Assembly: GCF_012371325.1 (NCBI RefSeq)
Contig: NZ_JAAZQX010000001.1
Coordinates: 158,823-222,822, forward strand
Origin: Acinetobacter sp. A2
GTDB lineage: Bacteria; Pseudomonadota; Gammaproteobacteria; Pseudomonadales; Moraxellaceae
DNA length: 64,000 nt
Direction: 5' to 3'
The notes below the pieces were generated by a model, which ran no database searches, was not told the DNA's origin, and was given only the letters and a program-made list of their open reading frames with translations. Position numbers and translations under genes: made by a program. Shown here one piece after another: positions 18,434-28,221 of this stretch (its first letter is position 1; every line of letters starts with the position of its first letter).

Positions 18434-19546
18434 TTAGGTGCGTTTTGACTGCAAAACTTGCTGATATAAATCTAAGGTTTGGTGGCACATATCTGCCAAA
18501 CTGAATACCTCCACAGGTGCTACGCTTTGCTTTTGCTGTATGTGTAACTCTACAGTTTTCGATAAAGCAGACTGATCATCGACTTTTATTAGCCCTTGCG
18601 GATACAATTGCGATAAAATTTCTGCTACGCCCCCACGGTTCCAGCCAATTACAGGTGTACCTACAGATAAAGATTCAAGTGCGGTACGCCCAAAGGTTTC
18701 TGCCTGATTAGAAAGAGAAAGTACAATATCGCTAAAAGCAAGCCATTCACGAATATCAGAACGGTGTCCAACAAATGTTATGACTTCAGTCAAATGTTTA
18801 TCCTGAATATTTTGTTTTAGTTCTTGCAGGTAAGCTATTTTTTTCGCATCTGCACCGCCTACAACTACAGCATGGATATGTGGATACTGGTTTTTTAATT
18901 TCGCAATTAGATCAATTAATGTTTCATGACCTTTTAAACGTGTGATACGTCCTGGCAAACAAATTAAAAACTTATGTTCAAGTTCAGGAAAATCTTGATA
19001 GGTCTGTTGAATCCATTGTGTAGAAGGTTGATAGCCATGTGGAAATGCCGCAGGGTCAATTCCACGATAAATACGGACAATATCTTCGGCTGGGCAATTT
19101 TTATAATGATCGTGAATGTAGGTGACCACACTGTCTGAAACGGCAATCACTTTTTCAGCTTGGGTCATAATTTGGCTGTAGCGGTTAATTGAATAAAAAC
19201 CGTGCACGGTTGAAATTAAGTGAGGACGTTTTTCTGCTGGAATACCTTTTAGAGCAAAATGGGTCAGCCAAGCAGGTACACGAGAACGCACATGCACAAT
19301 GTCTGGTTGATGTTGCAGAATCAGTTGGCGTAAAGGACGGATTTGCCACAAGCTTGATAATGATTTTTTGTGGATGGCCAACTTTAAATGTATAGAACCT
19401 TCAGTTTCAAGTTGGTTCACCATCCGCCCGCCATTCGACACCACCAATGAGGTATGCCCTTGAGCGACTAAGGCACGGGCAATTTCTAGGGTGCCACGTT
19501 CTACACCGCCACTGTTTAATTCGGGTAATAGCTGCATGACTTTCAT
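18434..19546 (-). CDS. Glycosyltransferase family 4
   Basis: GT-B fold glycosyltransferase of 370 residues. The N-terminal acceptor domain opens with MQLLPELNSGGVERGTLEIA. The donor-sugar domain has LICLPGRITRLKGHETLID near residue 190 and the E-x7-E motif in AETFGRTALESLSVGTPVIG. It follows the lipid A acyltransferase gene by 24 bp on the same strand, with an AGGAAAG ribosome site. That suggests a role in lipooligosaccharide core or another envelope glycan. The sugar and acceptor cannot be inferred. Confidence 0.88.
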   Translation of the reverse strand: MKVMQLLPELNSGGVERGTLEIARALVAQGHTSLVVSNGGRMVNQLETEGSIHLKLAIHKKSLSSLWQIRPLRQLILQHQPDIVHVRSRVPAWLTHFALKGIPAEKRPHLISTVHGFYSINRYSQIMTQAEKVIAVSDSVVTYIHDHYKNCPAEDIVRIYRGIDPAAFPHGYQPSTQWIQQTYQDFPELEHKFLICLPGRITRLKGHETLIDLIAKLKNQYPHIHAVVVGGADAKKIAYLQELKQNIQDKHLTEVITFVGHRSDIREWLAFSDIVLSLSNQAETFGRTALESLSVGTPVIGWNRGGVAEILSQLYPQGLIKVDDQSALSKTVELHIQQKQSVAPVEVFSLADMCHQTLDLYQQVLQSKRT

Positions 19547-19570
19547 GAATCTTTCCTTTTACCGTACAGA

Positions 19571-20506
19571 TTAGTAAATACTGTCATAACCTTCGGGACG
19601 GCTCTTAAACCGACGATGAAACCACATATATTGGGTAGGAGCGATGCGTAGTTGCTGCTCAATAATAAAATTGGTGCGCGTTGCATCTGCGACTTCATCT
19701 GCACTTGGAAAATCTAACAGTTCAGGCTCAATCAGCACTTTATATTGAGGGTTGGCAAGCTCACCTGTACGGTAAAAATATAACGGAATTGCAGCGGCTT
19801 TGGTCATTTTTAACAGACGACGATGCGCCGTGACTGTTGCTGCAGGCACGCCAAAAAATGGCGCCATCACCCCTTGTTTTAAACCAAAATCCTGATCTGG
19901 GCTATACCAAATCGCACGCCCGTTTTTTAATTGTCGGATTAAGCCACGCATATCATCGTGGTCAATTTGATGACCATAAATGGTGGCGCGACAACGGTAA
20001 ATGAGCATGTCCAATAACGGATTGTTTTGTGGGCGATAGACCACGTCAGGGTCAAAATATTGGGCACAGACATAACCGCCCGCATCGAGTAAAGTAGAAT
20101 GAGTGCCCAAAAGCAAAACACCACGACCTGCACTCTGTGCCTGCTGAATATGCTCTAAACCTTCAACTTGGGTACGACCTTTAAACCACTGTGGGTTGTA
20201 CCATGCGTTAAGCGTTTCAAATACACCGAGCATTTGATCTACAAATACTTGTCGTGCATTTTCATGCAGTTGCGCTTCATTCCATTCAGGGAAACACACT
20301 TCTAAATTGCGTAAGGTGGTCAACCGACGCGACTTCATGCTTTTAAAGGCTAAATTGCCCAAAAACTGTGCCAAACGATACTGAATTGCCCATGGTAAAA
20401 TGGCTAAAATCATGAGAAAAACGATGCCAATCCATACCCCCCAGTATTTGGGTAACAGGAAAGACCATTGAAATTCACCAGGTTGAAATTCAGTGCGTTG
20501 ACTCAT
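19571..20506 (-). CDS. Lipid A biosynthesis acyltransferase (LpxL/LpxM family)
   Basis: Inner-membrane acyltransferase that adds a secondary acyl chain to lipid A from acyl-ACP. I use ATG 20506 (MSQRTEFQPGEFQWSFLLP, 311 residues). One membrane helix lies at about residues 22-40 (VWIGIVFLMILAILPW). The H-x4-D catalytic motif is in GTHSTLLDAGG near residue 140, and the later substrate motif WYSPDQDFG is present. Family features do not settle LpxL versus LpxM. It is the upstream partner of the glycosyltransferase gene and lies downstream of uup, from which a terminator separates it. Confidence 0.88.
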   Translation of the reverse strand: MSQRTEFQPGEFQWSFLLPKYWGVWIGIVFLMILAILPWAIQYRLAQFLGNLAFKSMKSRRLTTLRNLEVCFPEWNEAQLHENARQVFVDQMLGVFETLNAWYNPQWFKGRTQVEGLEHIQQAQSAGRGVLLLGTHSTLLDAGGYVCAQYFDPDVVYRPQNNPLLDMLIYRCRATIYGHQIDHDDMRGLIRQLKNGRAIWYSPDQDFGLKQGVMAPFFGVPAATVTAHRRLLKMTKAAAIPLYFYRTGELANPQYKVLIEPELLDFPSADEVADATRTNFIIEQQLRIAPTQYMWFHRRFKSRPEGYDSIY

Positions 20507-20562
20507 AATATCCAGATCGCTTGTTGCATCGTTGCAGTGTAGCATGAACCGATTTTAAAATT

Positions 20563-20594
20563 AAAAAGCATCCGTCCAATGGGAAAGATGCTTT
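20563..20594 (-). terminator. uup terminator
   Basis: Stem AAAGCATC / GATGCTTT, followed on the minus strand by a T-rich tail. Confidence 0.75.
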
Positions 20595-20665
20595 AAGAGG
20601 TCTGATTTTAGAGGATTTATGCCTAGCGCTTAAACACGTTTGACATATCCCTCGAGCTTATTTAC

Positions 20666-22573
20666 CTAGTTACCATTGGCCAGATTTTCTAACTCATCCC
20701 AGCGTTCTAGTTTTTCCAATAGCTCTTCATCAATTTCTGCCAAACGCTGTGAGGCTTTGGTGGCGGCTTCAGCATCCGTTACAAACCAAGAGCCATCTGC
20801 CAGTTTTTCAGACAATTCTGCTTGTTCCTGCTCCAATGCTTCAATTTCGCCTGGTAATTGCTCCAAAGCACGTTGATCTTTGTAGCTTAATTTGACTTTT
20901 TTCGCTTGTGGCGCGGCAGCTGCAGCCTCGGCTTTGGCAACAGCTTTTTTTACATCACTTTTTTGATCAACCACAGTTTGGTCTGGACGCTGCTGCAAAT
21001 AGTCCTGATAGCCGCCAATATATTCATCAATATTGCCTTTGCCATCAAACACCCAAGTTGAAGTCACTACGTTGTCCATAAAGGCACGGTCGTGTGAAAT
21101 CAGTAATAAAGTTCCTTTATAGTCGCTGAGCATTTCCTCAAGCAATTCTAAAGTGACCATATCCAAGTCATTTGTTGGCTCATCCATCACAATTAAGTTA
21201 GATGGTTTAAGTAATAATTTTGCCAGTAAGATGCGGTTGCGTTCACCGCCAGACAAGGCTTTAACAGGCGTACGTGCACGTTCAGGTGAAAATAAAAAGT
21301 CTTGCAAATAACTATAGATATGACGACGTTGTCCGTTTACATCTACAAAATCTGAACCTTCAGATACGTTATCTTTAACTGATTTTTCCAAATCCAAGAC
21401 GTTACGCAATTGGTCAAAATAGGCAATTTCGAGCTGTGTTCCTGTTTTGACAGAACCGCCATGCTCAATTTCACCCAAAATGGCTTTAATCAGTGTAGTT
21501 TTACCCACACCGTTGTCACCCACTAAACCAATACGGTCGCCACGTAAAACCAATGCCGAAAAGTCTTTAATAATTGGTGCTTGATTGCCAAAAGCAACTT
21601 GTAAATGTTCAATTTCAAACACAAGTTTGCCTGAGCGGTTGGCTTCCTGTGCAGCCATATTGACTTTGCCTTGTTGGAAGCGACGAGCCTTCGATTCTTC
21701 ACGTAAGGCTTTTAAGGCACGCACACGTCCTTCGTTACGGGTACGACGTGCTTTAATGCCTTGGCGAATCCATGCTTCTTCTTCGGCCAGTTTTTTATCA
21801 AATAGTGCGTTTTGTTTTTCTTCAGCTTCAAGTTGCTGTGCTTTTAAATCTAAATAGCGTGAATAGTTGCCTTCATAGCTGCGTAACACACCACGATCTA
21901 GCTCGACAATACGAGTGGCAATACTGTCTACAAAAGCACGGTCATGCGAAATAAACAGCAGGGTTAAATTGTTTTGATCGAGTAAGAATTTTTCTAACCA
22001 TTCAATACTTTCTACATCCAAGTGGTTAGTTGGCTCATCTAATAACAACACATCAGGCTGTGTGAGCAGGGCACGTGCCAACAACACACGACGTTTACGT
22101 CCGCCCGATAAATCGGCCAAGTCTGCATTCGGATCCAGTCCCATTTTACTTAAAATGGCATTGACCTTATTTTCTAGCGCCCAGCCATCCAGCTGATCCA
22201 ACTTGTGTTGCAGGTTCCCCATGCGATCACAGGCATCCATATCGCCCAATACACAGGCATCGCTGGCTTCATGGTAGGCTTTGAGCACCGCAGCTGCTTC
22301 ACCTGCACCATCGGCCACAATATCAGCCACTTTACCAGATGACATCGGTACATCTTGTGCCAGCATAGAAATAGTGATGCCATTTTGCAGCGATACTTCA
22401 CCGGCATCGGGTAGTAAACTTCCTTCAATCAGTTTAAGTAGAGTAGACTTACCTTCCCCATTACGGCCAATCAAACACACTCGTTCGCCACGTTCTAGGT
22501 TAAAATTCGCGCCGTCGAGCAAGGCAGGTCCACCAAATGCAAGTTGGACATCCCTTAAAGTAATATAGGCCAT
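20666..22573 (-). CDS. uup: ABC-F ATPase Uup
   Basis: ABC-F protein of 635 residues with two nucleotide-binding domains and no membrane segment. Domain 1 has Walker A GRNGEGKST, signature LSGGRKRRVLLARAL and Walker B LLLDEPTNHLD. The linker is rich in basic residues. Domain 2 has GDNGVGKTT, LSGGERNRILLAKLL and LIVMDEPTNDLD. The C-terminal 90 residues are a Lys/Glu-rich coiled coil, as in Uup. Uup acts on ribosomes or recombination intermediates and limits precise transposon excision. An AGGAAA ribosome site precedes the ATG. It is divergent from slyX. Confidence 0.93.
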   Translation of the reverse strand: MAYITLRDVQLAFGGPALLDGANFNLERGERVCLIGRNGEGKSTLLKLIEGSLLPDAGEVSLQNGITISMLAQDVPMSSGKVADIVADGAGEAAAVLKAYHEASDACVLGDMDACDRMGNLQHKLDQLDGWALENKVNAILSKMGLDPNADLADLSGGRKRRVLLARALLTQPDVLLLDEPTNHLDVESIEWLEKFLLDQNNLTLLFISHDRAFVDSIATRIVELDRGVLRSYEGNYSRYLDLKAQQLEAEEKQNALFDKKLAEEEAWIRQGIKARRTRNEGRVRALKALREESKARRFQQGKVNMAAQEANRSGKLVFEIEHLQVAFGNQAPIIKDFSALVLRGDRIGLVGDNGVGKTTLIKAILGEIEHGGSVKTGTQLEIAYFDQLRNVLDLEKSVKDNVSEGSDFVDVNGQRRHIYSYLQDFLFSPERARTPVKALSGGERNRILLAKLLLKPSNLIVMDEPTNDLDMVTLELLEEMLSDYKGTLLLISHDRAFMDNVVTSTWVFDGKGNIDEYIGGYQDYLQQRPDQTVVDQKSDVKKAVAKAEAAAAAPQAKKVKLSYKDQRALEQLPGEIEALEQEQAELSEKLADGSWFVTDAEAATKASQRLAEIDEELLEKLERWDELENLANGN

Positions 22574-22608
22574 AGTGTTTCCTAAAAAATCTCAAATGAG
22601 GATTTGAA

Positions 22609-22851
22609 ATGACTAAACAAAGTATAGATGATCAGGCGTCATTTTCCGCACCCATTGAAGATTTGCAAGTGCGAATTGCATTTTTGGACGATTTAGTTGA
22701 ACAATTGAATGAACAAGTGGTACGCCAAAGTCTGGAAATTGCGGATTTAAAGCAACAAATGCAATTGTTGTATCAGCGGGTTGAGTCTGCCGATTTGTCG
22801 GAAGGCATTGCGCCATTTGACCCACTGACTAACCGTCCACCGCATTATTAA
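22609..22851 (+). CDS. slyX: SlyX family protein
   Basis: Short 80-residue protein. It is a single coiled coil (EDLQVRIAFLDDLVEQLNE, then EIADLKQQMQLLYQRV) with the family's conserved ending PFDPLTNRPPHY. SlyX has no established biochemical function. A GAGGA ribosome site precedes the ATG. It shares a 35-bp divergent region with uup. Confidence 0.88.
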   Translation: MTKQSIDDQASFSAPIEDLQVRIAFLDDLVEQLNEQVVRQSLEIADLKQQMQLLYQRVESADLSEGIAPFDPLTNRPPHY

Positions 22852-22997
22852 GGCTCGAAGATGCGTAAATACAGGGAAGGTAGTTCAGATCAAAACAATG
22901 TCAGACATGAATTTTATTTGACCTTTACGATACTTCCCGTTGTAATGCTCGGCTGCTGCGCCAAAATCTTAAAATCTACCCGTGTTCGCTAAAATTT

Positions 22998-23963
22998 ATG
23001 TCTTCTAAAGTTGTGTTACTTGATCTTGAAAACAACATGCCTACCGCGACCTTGTTGCGAGAGATTGTTGAGCATCATCCTAGTGTGTATCTGTTTAATT
23101 GTGCAGGAAAATTTGAATACAGCCTGCAAGATTTAACCGAGTTCGCAGGCTGGGTTAGCACAGGTCAGCTCATTATTTTAGATAGCCCTCGTGCTGAATT
23201 TAAAGAGTTTGAATATGCTGTGGTGGTGGGGCAACTGATGGCGCTGCTTGAGCCCGATACACAGGTTGAAGTCATTTCTGCCGCAGACAGTATTCAGATT
23301 TTATTGGAAATGTTGCAGGCTTCAGAAATCGCTTGTCACCTGATTCATATTCAGCCTGAAGTTCAGGCTGCGAAAAGTAAACATCAATTACCGAGCCCTG
23401 CAGCAATTCGCAGTAAGCCTGAATTGCTGTTGGTGAAAAAGTACTGTGAGGCGTTGGCAAAAATGTCAGGTAAACCGACGAATCAAGACGCTTTAAAAAA
23501 CTCGATCGCCAATATTTTGCAGCTTGAAGCAGATAAGGCACAGCATGTGTTGGGCATGTTGATTAACCTAAAAATTGTTAAACGTGTAGATGAGCAGATC
23601 AGTTTCCGTAAAAAAGTACTGAAACAATGGGTGCAGTTAGATTTAGATGCTGTAGCAGAGCCCATTCAAGAGGTGACAGAAAAGTCTACGCTAGCGGAGC
23701 AAGCAGAAGTTGCAGAATTGCATCCTCAGCATGCGTTGTTTAAAAACTTTAGCCAAATTGACCCTGTGCAATGGGAAGTGGCAAAAAAACTACGTGAGCT
23801 AAAAGGTGATAAGCCTAAAGATATTTATGAGTTGCGTGATTTATTGGAACGACTTTTTCCAAAATCTGACATTCGCTTATTGCTCAAAGAACTGATTGAA
23901 AAAGGCTATATTTATTGGAATGGGCATGAAGTGCTGTATAGCCATGAAATGTTTTTGAGTTGA
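22998..23963 (+). CDS. PIN/NYN-like domain protein with winged-helix tail, copy A
   Basis: Protein of 321 residues. The N-terminal 120 residues look like a PIN-like/NYN fold: VVLLDLENN carries an Asp and an Asn in the usual first-strand position, then EFEYAVVVGQL and EVISAADSIQILLEML. Two alpha-helical modules that look like winged helices follow: about 135-215 (LLVKKYCEALAKMSGKPTN) and 245-320. Some acidic positions expected for nuclease activity differ from copy B (EFEYAV rather than AADFGL; SAADS rather than SNDKK). No strong ribosome site is visible. Copy B follows after 15 bp. I do not recognise a named family member. Confidence 0.65.
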   Translation: MSSKVVLLDLENNMPTATLLREIVEHHPSVYLFNCAGKFEYSLQDLTEFAGWVSTGQLIILDSPRAEFKEFEYAVVVGQLMALLEPDTQVEVISAADSIQILLEMLQASEIACHLIHIQPEVQAAKSKHQLPSPAAIRSKPELLLVKKYCEALAKMSGKPTNQDALKNSIANILQLEADKAQHVLGMLINLKIVKRVDEQISFRKKVLKQWVQLDLDAVAEPIQEVTEKSTLAEQAEVAELHPQHALFKNFSQIDPVQWEVAKKLRELKGDKPKDIYELRDLLERLFPKSDIRLLLKELIEKGYIYWNGHEVLYSHEMFLS

Positions 23964-23978
23964 TAAGACTGAGGGTAT

Positions 23979-24986
23979 ATGAAAAAAATATTATTAGTAG
24001 ACATCGAAAATATTCAAAAAACTGAAAAAGAGCTTTTGAAATACTTAGCTCAATATCAATATGTGTATTTGGTGTATGCAAAATCACCTATAAATTTAAG
24101 CTTGGACGGTTTGCAGATGCTTTCTGATTTTGTGACTAAGAAAAAGCTTGTTCTTATTAAAATGCCTAAGATAGGACCAGATGCTGCAGACTTTGGGTTG
24201 GCTTTCTTAGCTGGTCAGTTGTCTATTCAAATGGATAAATCAAATATTGAATTTGATGTTATGTCGAATGATAAGAAAATTGAATATATTGTTGATTTAT
24301 TGACAGTAATGGGTTTTAAGTCTCAACAGTTAAAAAAGGATATCTCATCTTCACCTAGTAAAGAGTTTAAATTAATAAATCAGGAAATTGATTTAAGCTC
24401 TGATGAGATGAAACCTTTACTGTTTGCAATTCAATTACTCTTAAAAAATCAACCAAAACAATTTAATTCATTAAACAATGCTTTAAAGTCTTGGTTAAAA
24501 GGATATACAAGCAATACTAGAAAAATTATTGAGCAGTTAAAAGATTATCAATTAATTCAGATTAAAGATCAGACTGTAAGTTATGAGCTATCTAGGATGA
24601 AAGAAGCTCTTAAAATTAGAAAAAAAGGTGAGGTACAGGCTTTAAGTAAAGCTTTACCATCAGTTGATGAAATTCAGATTAAGCCGCATTTACAAAGAGT
24701 GAAACAGTATTGTGATTATCTAAGTAAAATTAGAAATAATAAACCTGCAAAATTAAATAGTTTACTGAATTCGATTCAATCTGTATTAAAGTTAAACACT
24801 CAGCAATCGGCTCAAGATTTTACCAATATTTTAATAAAGCAAAATATTGTTAAACAAGAGAGTACCAAACTAACATATAACGATTCCTTGATTGAGGCTT
24901 GGGCTAGTCTAGACAAAACTTGTTTGAATACAATAATAATTCAGGCAAATTTAATGGGGCAGCCTAATACCGAAGTTTTGTCATAA
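23979..24986 (+). CDS. PIN/NYN-like domain protein with winged-helix tail, copy B
   Basis: Protein of 335 residues, paralogous to the preceding gene. The N-terminal fold keeps fuller acidic motifs: ILLVDIENIQK, DAADFGLAFLAGQL and VMSNDKKIEYIV. The C-terminal part has a first helical module at about 140-215 and a second at about 230-310 (VKQYCDYLSKIRNNKPAK), which aligns with the middle module of copy A. The start has a GAGGG ribosome site 5 nt upstream. Codon use is strikingly AT-rich, with many AAA, ATT and TTA codons, compared with its neighbours. An RNA-directed nuclease role is an inference from the fold only. Confidence 0.65.
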   Translation: MKKILLVDIENIQKTEKELLKYLAQYQYVYLVYAKSPINLSLDGLQMLSDFVTKKKLVLIKMPKIGPDAADFGLAFLAGQLSIQMDKSNIEFDVMSNDKKIEYIVDLLTVMGFKSQQLKKDISSSPSKEFKLINQEIDLSSDEMKPLLFAIQLLLKNQPKQFNSLNNALKSWLKGYTSNTRKIIEQLKDYQLIQIKDQTVSYELSRMKEALKIRKKGEVQALSKALPSVDEIQIKPHLQRVKQYCDYLSKIRNNKPAKLNSLLNSIQSVLKLNTQQSAQDFTNILIKQNIVKQESTKLTYNDSLIEAWASLDKTCLNTIIIQANLMGQPNTEVLS

Positions 24987-25086
24987 AGAGCATAAGCTTC
25001 GGATAAAGCCTATGATTTTAGTCGTCGGTACTTGCGTTTTATATTGTGCTTATGCAACTCTAATATAAGAATAGAAAGGTTGTACT

Positions 25087-25536
25087 ATGGAAAATACTGG
25101 AATTTGGGTTGCCGTTGCCGTCATTGTATTTGTGATGGGCTCTATTTTTGGTCTGCGTGTAAGCCCAAGAGAAAAAGCTTTGGGACTAATGCGTGAGAAA
25201 GCCCGAAAAATGGGACTACACCCACGTTTGGTGGTTGCACCCGACTGGACCAAAATCCCGAAAGCAACGGAATCACGTGCCAGTATGGTGGCGTATTATA
25301 GCGTCTTAATCGCCGATGCTCGTTTACCATTGATGCGTGCTTTAGTGACAGATCAAAAGCTTAATGTGCTGCATGGCGATGAGAAATTTCAGGGCTTACC
25401 CATTGCATTAAAGGGCATTTATGCTATTGATATGCAGGCAAACTGTGTAGGAATCTATTGGGATGAAGAAGCCGACCTTCGTGCTACTCAGTTAGATGAA
25501 ATGAAAGCCTTTTTACATGGCTTGGCAGAACATTAA
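25087..25536 (+). CDS. Conserved hypothetical single-pass membrane protein
   Basis: Protein of 149 residues with one N-terminal membrane helix (WVAVAVIVFVMGSIFGL, residues 7-23), then a basic Lys/Arg-rich stretch (SPREKALGLMREKARKMG) on the cytoplasmic side. A soluble domain follows (DWTKIPKATESRASMVAYYS, ending GIYWDEEADLRATQLD). An AGAAAGG ribosome site precedes the ATG. It lies 34 bp upstream of topA and may be co-transcribed with it. I do not recognise the family. Confidence 0.75.
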   Translation: MENTGIWVAVAVIVFVMGSIFGLRVSPREKALGLMREKARKMGLHPRLVVAPDWTKIPKATESRASMVAYYSVLIADARLPLMRALVTDQKLNVLHGDEKFQGLPIALKGIYAIDMQANCVGIYWDEEADLRATQLDEMKAFLHGLAEH

Positions 25537-25570
25537 TTTTTAAACCATTAAATAGGAAATACGGTTACTT

Positions 25571-28210
25571 ATGGCGAACGCTCCTCGGTCCACATCCAAA
25601 AGCACAGCAGCCAAATCTGAAGCTGGTCACAAACGTGCCTTAGTGATTGTGGAGTCGCCTGCAAAAGCGAAAACAATCAATAAATATCTTGGTTCGGACT
25701 ACATTGTGAAGTCTTCGGTAGGTCACGTGCGTGATTTACCAACCAGTGGCGGTGCTAAAACCACAGAAAAGAAAACCACCACCCGAACCAAGCTGACCGA
25801 GGCTCAGAAAGCTGAAAAAGCTCAATCAGCATTAGTCAACCGTATGGGCGTCGACCCTGAACATGACTGGAAAGCACATTATGAAGTGCTACCAGGCAAG
25901 GAAAATGTCGTTGCGGAATTAAAAAAACTGGCATCGCAGGTCGATGAAGTCTATCTCGCAACGGACTTGGACCGTGAAGGGGAAGCCATTGCATGGCATT
26001 TAAAAGAAGTCATTGGTGGCGATGACTCTCGTTATCAGCGTGTGGTGTTTAACGAAATTACCAAAAATGCCATTCAGGAAGCGTTTAAGCACCCTGCGCG
26101 TTTAGATACCAATAAAGTCAATGCACAACAAGCGCGTCGTTTCTTAGACCGTGTGGTTGGCTTTATGATTTCTCCGCTGTTATGGGAAAAAATTGCCCGT
26201 GGTTTATCGGCAGGGCGTGTACAGTCGGTTGCGGTTAAATTAGTGGTAGAGCGTGAGCGTGAAATTCGTGCTTTCGTCCCTGAAGAATACTGGCAAGTGT
26301 TTGCAGATACCAAATCTGCAAAAGATGACATTCGTCTAGAAGCGGTGAAGCAAGCGGGTAAAACCCTCAAGTTACGCAACAAAGCCGAAACTGATGCTTT
26401 ACTGAACTTGATTAAAGATGCGCAATACACCGTATCTGCACGTGAAGATAAACCGACCAAAGTTAATCCGAGTGCACCGTATATCACCTCAACGCTACAA
26501 CAAGCAGCCAGTACTCGTCTTGGTTTTTCAGTCAAGAAAACCATGATGTTGGCACAGCGTCTGTATGAAGCAGGTTTTATTACCTATATGCGTACGGACT
26601 CGACGTTCTTGAGTGATGATGCCGTAAATATGGTACGCACACATATTGAATCCGAGTTTGGTCAAAAATATTTACCTGCAAAACCTAACCGTTATGGCAA
26701 TAAAGCAGGCGCACAAGAAGCGCACGAAGCAATTCGTCCATCTAATGTTGCGCTGAAAGGTGACAGTTTGGTGGGGGTAGAGCGTGATGCACAGCGTTTG
26801 TATGACTTAATTTGGCGTCAGTTCGTTGCCTGTCAAATGACACCTGCAGAATATTTATCATCAACCATTTTGGTTGATGCCAATGGCGTAGAGTTAAAAG
26901 CCAAAGGCCGTACACTGGTTTTTGATGGTTTTACCAAAGTGCGCGGCCAAAACAAATCGGATGATGATGTGCTGTTGCCAGCCGTTAAAGTGGGTGAAAT
27001 TCTTAAATTAGAGAAGCTTGATCCATCGCAACACTTTACCAAACCGCCTGCACGTTTTACCGAAGCGTCTTTGGTCAAAGAGCTTGAGAAAAAAGGTATT
27101 GGGCGTCCATCGACCTATGCTGCAATTATCTCAACCATTCAAGACCGTGGTTATGTGAAACTAGAAAATCGTCGCTTATTTGCAGAAAAAATGGGTGAGA
27201 TTGTCACCGACCGTTTGGATGAAAGCTTTAATAACTTGATGAACTATGACTTTACTGCAGACCTTGAAGGTCAGCTAGATAAAGTTGCAGATGGTGAGCG
27301 TAACTGGAAAGATTTGCTGAACAGTTTTTATGGTGATTTCAAACAGCGTTTGACCAATGCACAGGGTGAACAGGGCATGCGCCGTAACTTGCCTGTAGAG
27401 GTCGATGCAGTACATTGTAAAGAATGTTCACGCCCAATGCAGATTCGTACAGGTACAACAGGCGTATTCTTAGGCTGCTCAGGCTATAACTTGCCACCGA
27501 AAGAGCGTTGTAAGGGAACGCTGAACCTAACACCTGTAGAATCACTTGCAGCCTTATCCGATGATGATGCCGCTGAAACTGCAGATTTAATGTCTAAAAA
27601 GCGCTGTCCAATTTGTGAAACAGCCATGGACAGCTACGTAATTGATGGCGGTCGTAAGCTGCACATTTGTGGGAATAACCCAGACTGTTCAGGTTTTGAG
27701 CTTGAAGAAGGCGAGTTCAAAATTAAGGGCTATGATGGTCCAACCATTCCGTGCGACAAGTGTGATGGCGAAATGCAGCTGAAAACAGGTCGCTTTGGCC
27801 CTTACTTTGCCTGCACCAGTTGTGAAAACACACGTAAAGTGCTCAAGAATGGTCAGCCAGCGCCACCGCGTGTTGATCCAATTAAAATGGAGCATTTGCG
27901 CTCGACCAAACACGATGACTTTTTTGTACTGCGTGATGGTGCAGCAGGTTTATTCTTGGCAGCTAGCAAGTTCCCGAAAGTGCGAGAAACCCGTGCCCCG
28001 AAAGTGGCAGAGTTACGTACGGTGGCAGAACAGCTTGATCCAAAATATCAGTTTATTTTGCAAGCACCCGATGCAGACCCAGAAGGTAATCCAACTTTGG
28101 TGAAATTTAGCCGTAAGAACCAAGCGCAATATATTGGTTCAGAAACGCCTGAAGGCAAACAAACCAAATGGTCACTGCTTTACCAAGATGGTAAATGGGT
28201 TGAGGCTTAG
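25571..28210 (+). CDS. topA: DNA topoisomerase I
   Basis: Type IA topoisomerase of 879 residues that relaxes negative supercoils. The TOPRIM domain is at about 20-150 ([34 protein letters not shown]). The catalytic tyrosine is in [11 protein letters not shown] near residue 337. The C-terminal zinc-ribbon modules are at [24 protein letters not shown] and [21 protein letters not shown], followed by a topoisomerase C-terminal repeat with [16 protein letters not shown] 28-residue Thr/Lys-rich insert ([20 protein letters not shown]) sits early in the TOPRIM domain. The NYN gene starts 11 bp downstream. Confidence 0.98.
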   Translation: MANAPRSTSKSTAAKSEAGHKRALVIVESPAKAKTINKYLGSDYIVKSSVGHVRDLPTSGGAKTTEKKTTTRTKLTEAQKAEKAQSALVNRMGVDPEHDWKAHYEVLPGKENVVAELKKLASQVDEVYLATDLDREGEAIAWHLKEVIGGDDSRYQRVVFNEITKNAIQEAFKHPARLDTNKVNAQQARRFLDRVVGFMISPLLWEKIARGLSAGRVQSVAVKLVVEREREIRAFVPEEYWQVFADTKSAKDDIRLEAVKQAGKTLKLRNKAETDALLNLIKDAQYTVSAREDKPTKVNPSAPYITSTLQQAASTRLGFSVKKTMMLAQRLYEAGFITYMRTDSTFLSDDAVNMVRTHIESEFGQKYLPAKPNRYGNKAGAQEAHEAIRPSNVALKGDSLVGVERDAQRLYDLIWRQFVACQMTPAEYLSSTILVDANGVELKAKGRTLVFDGFTKVRGQNKSDDDVLLPAVKVGEILKLEKLDPSQHFTKPPARFTEASLVKELEKKGIGRPSTYAAIISTIQDRGYVKLENRRLFAEKMGEIVTDRLDESFNNLMNYDFTADLEGQLDKVADGERNWKDLLNSFYGDFKQRLTNAQGEQGMRRNLPVEVDAVHCKECSRPMQIRTGTTGVFLGCSGYNLPPKERCKGTLNLTPVESLAALSDDDAAETADLMSKKRCPICETAMDSYVIDGGRKLHICGNNPDCSGFELEEGEFKIKGYDGPTIPCDKCDGEMQLKTGRFGPYFACTSCENTRKVLKNGQPAPPRVDPIKMEHLRSTKHDDFFVLRDGAAGLFLAASKFPKVRETRAPKVAELRTVAEQLDPKYQFILQAPDADPEGNPTLVKFSRKNQAQYIGSETPEGKQTKWSLLYQDGKWVEA

Positions 28211-28221
28211 CACGGTCTGTT

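Noticed and set aside
26074..26544. Minus-strand reading frame of 156 codons inside topA
   Set aside because: Antisense to the conserved topoisomerase core; no ribosome site or family signature.
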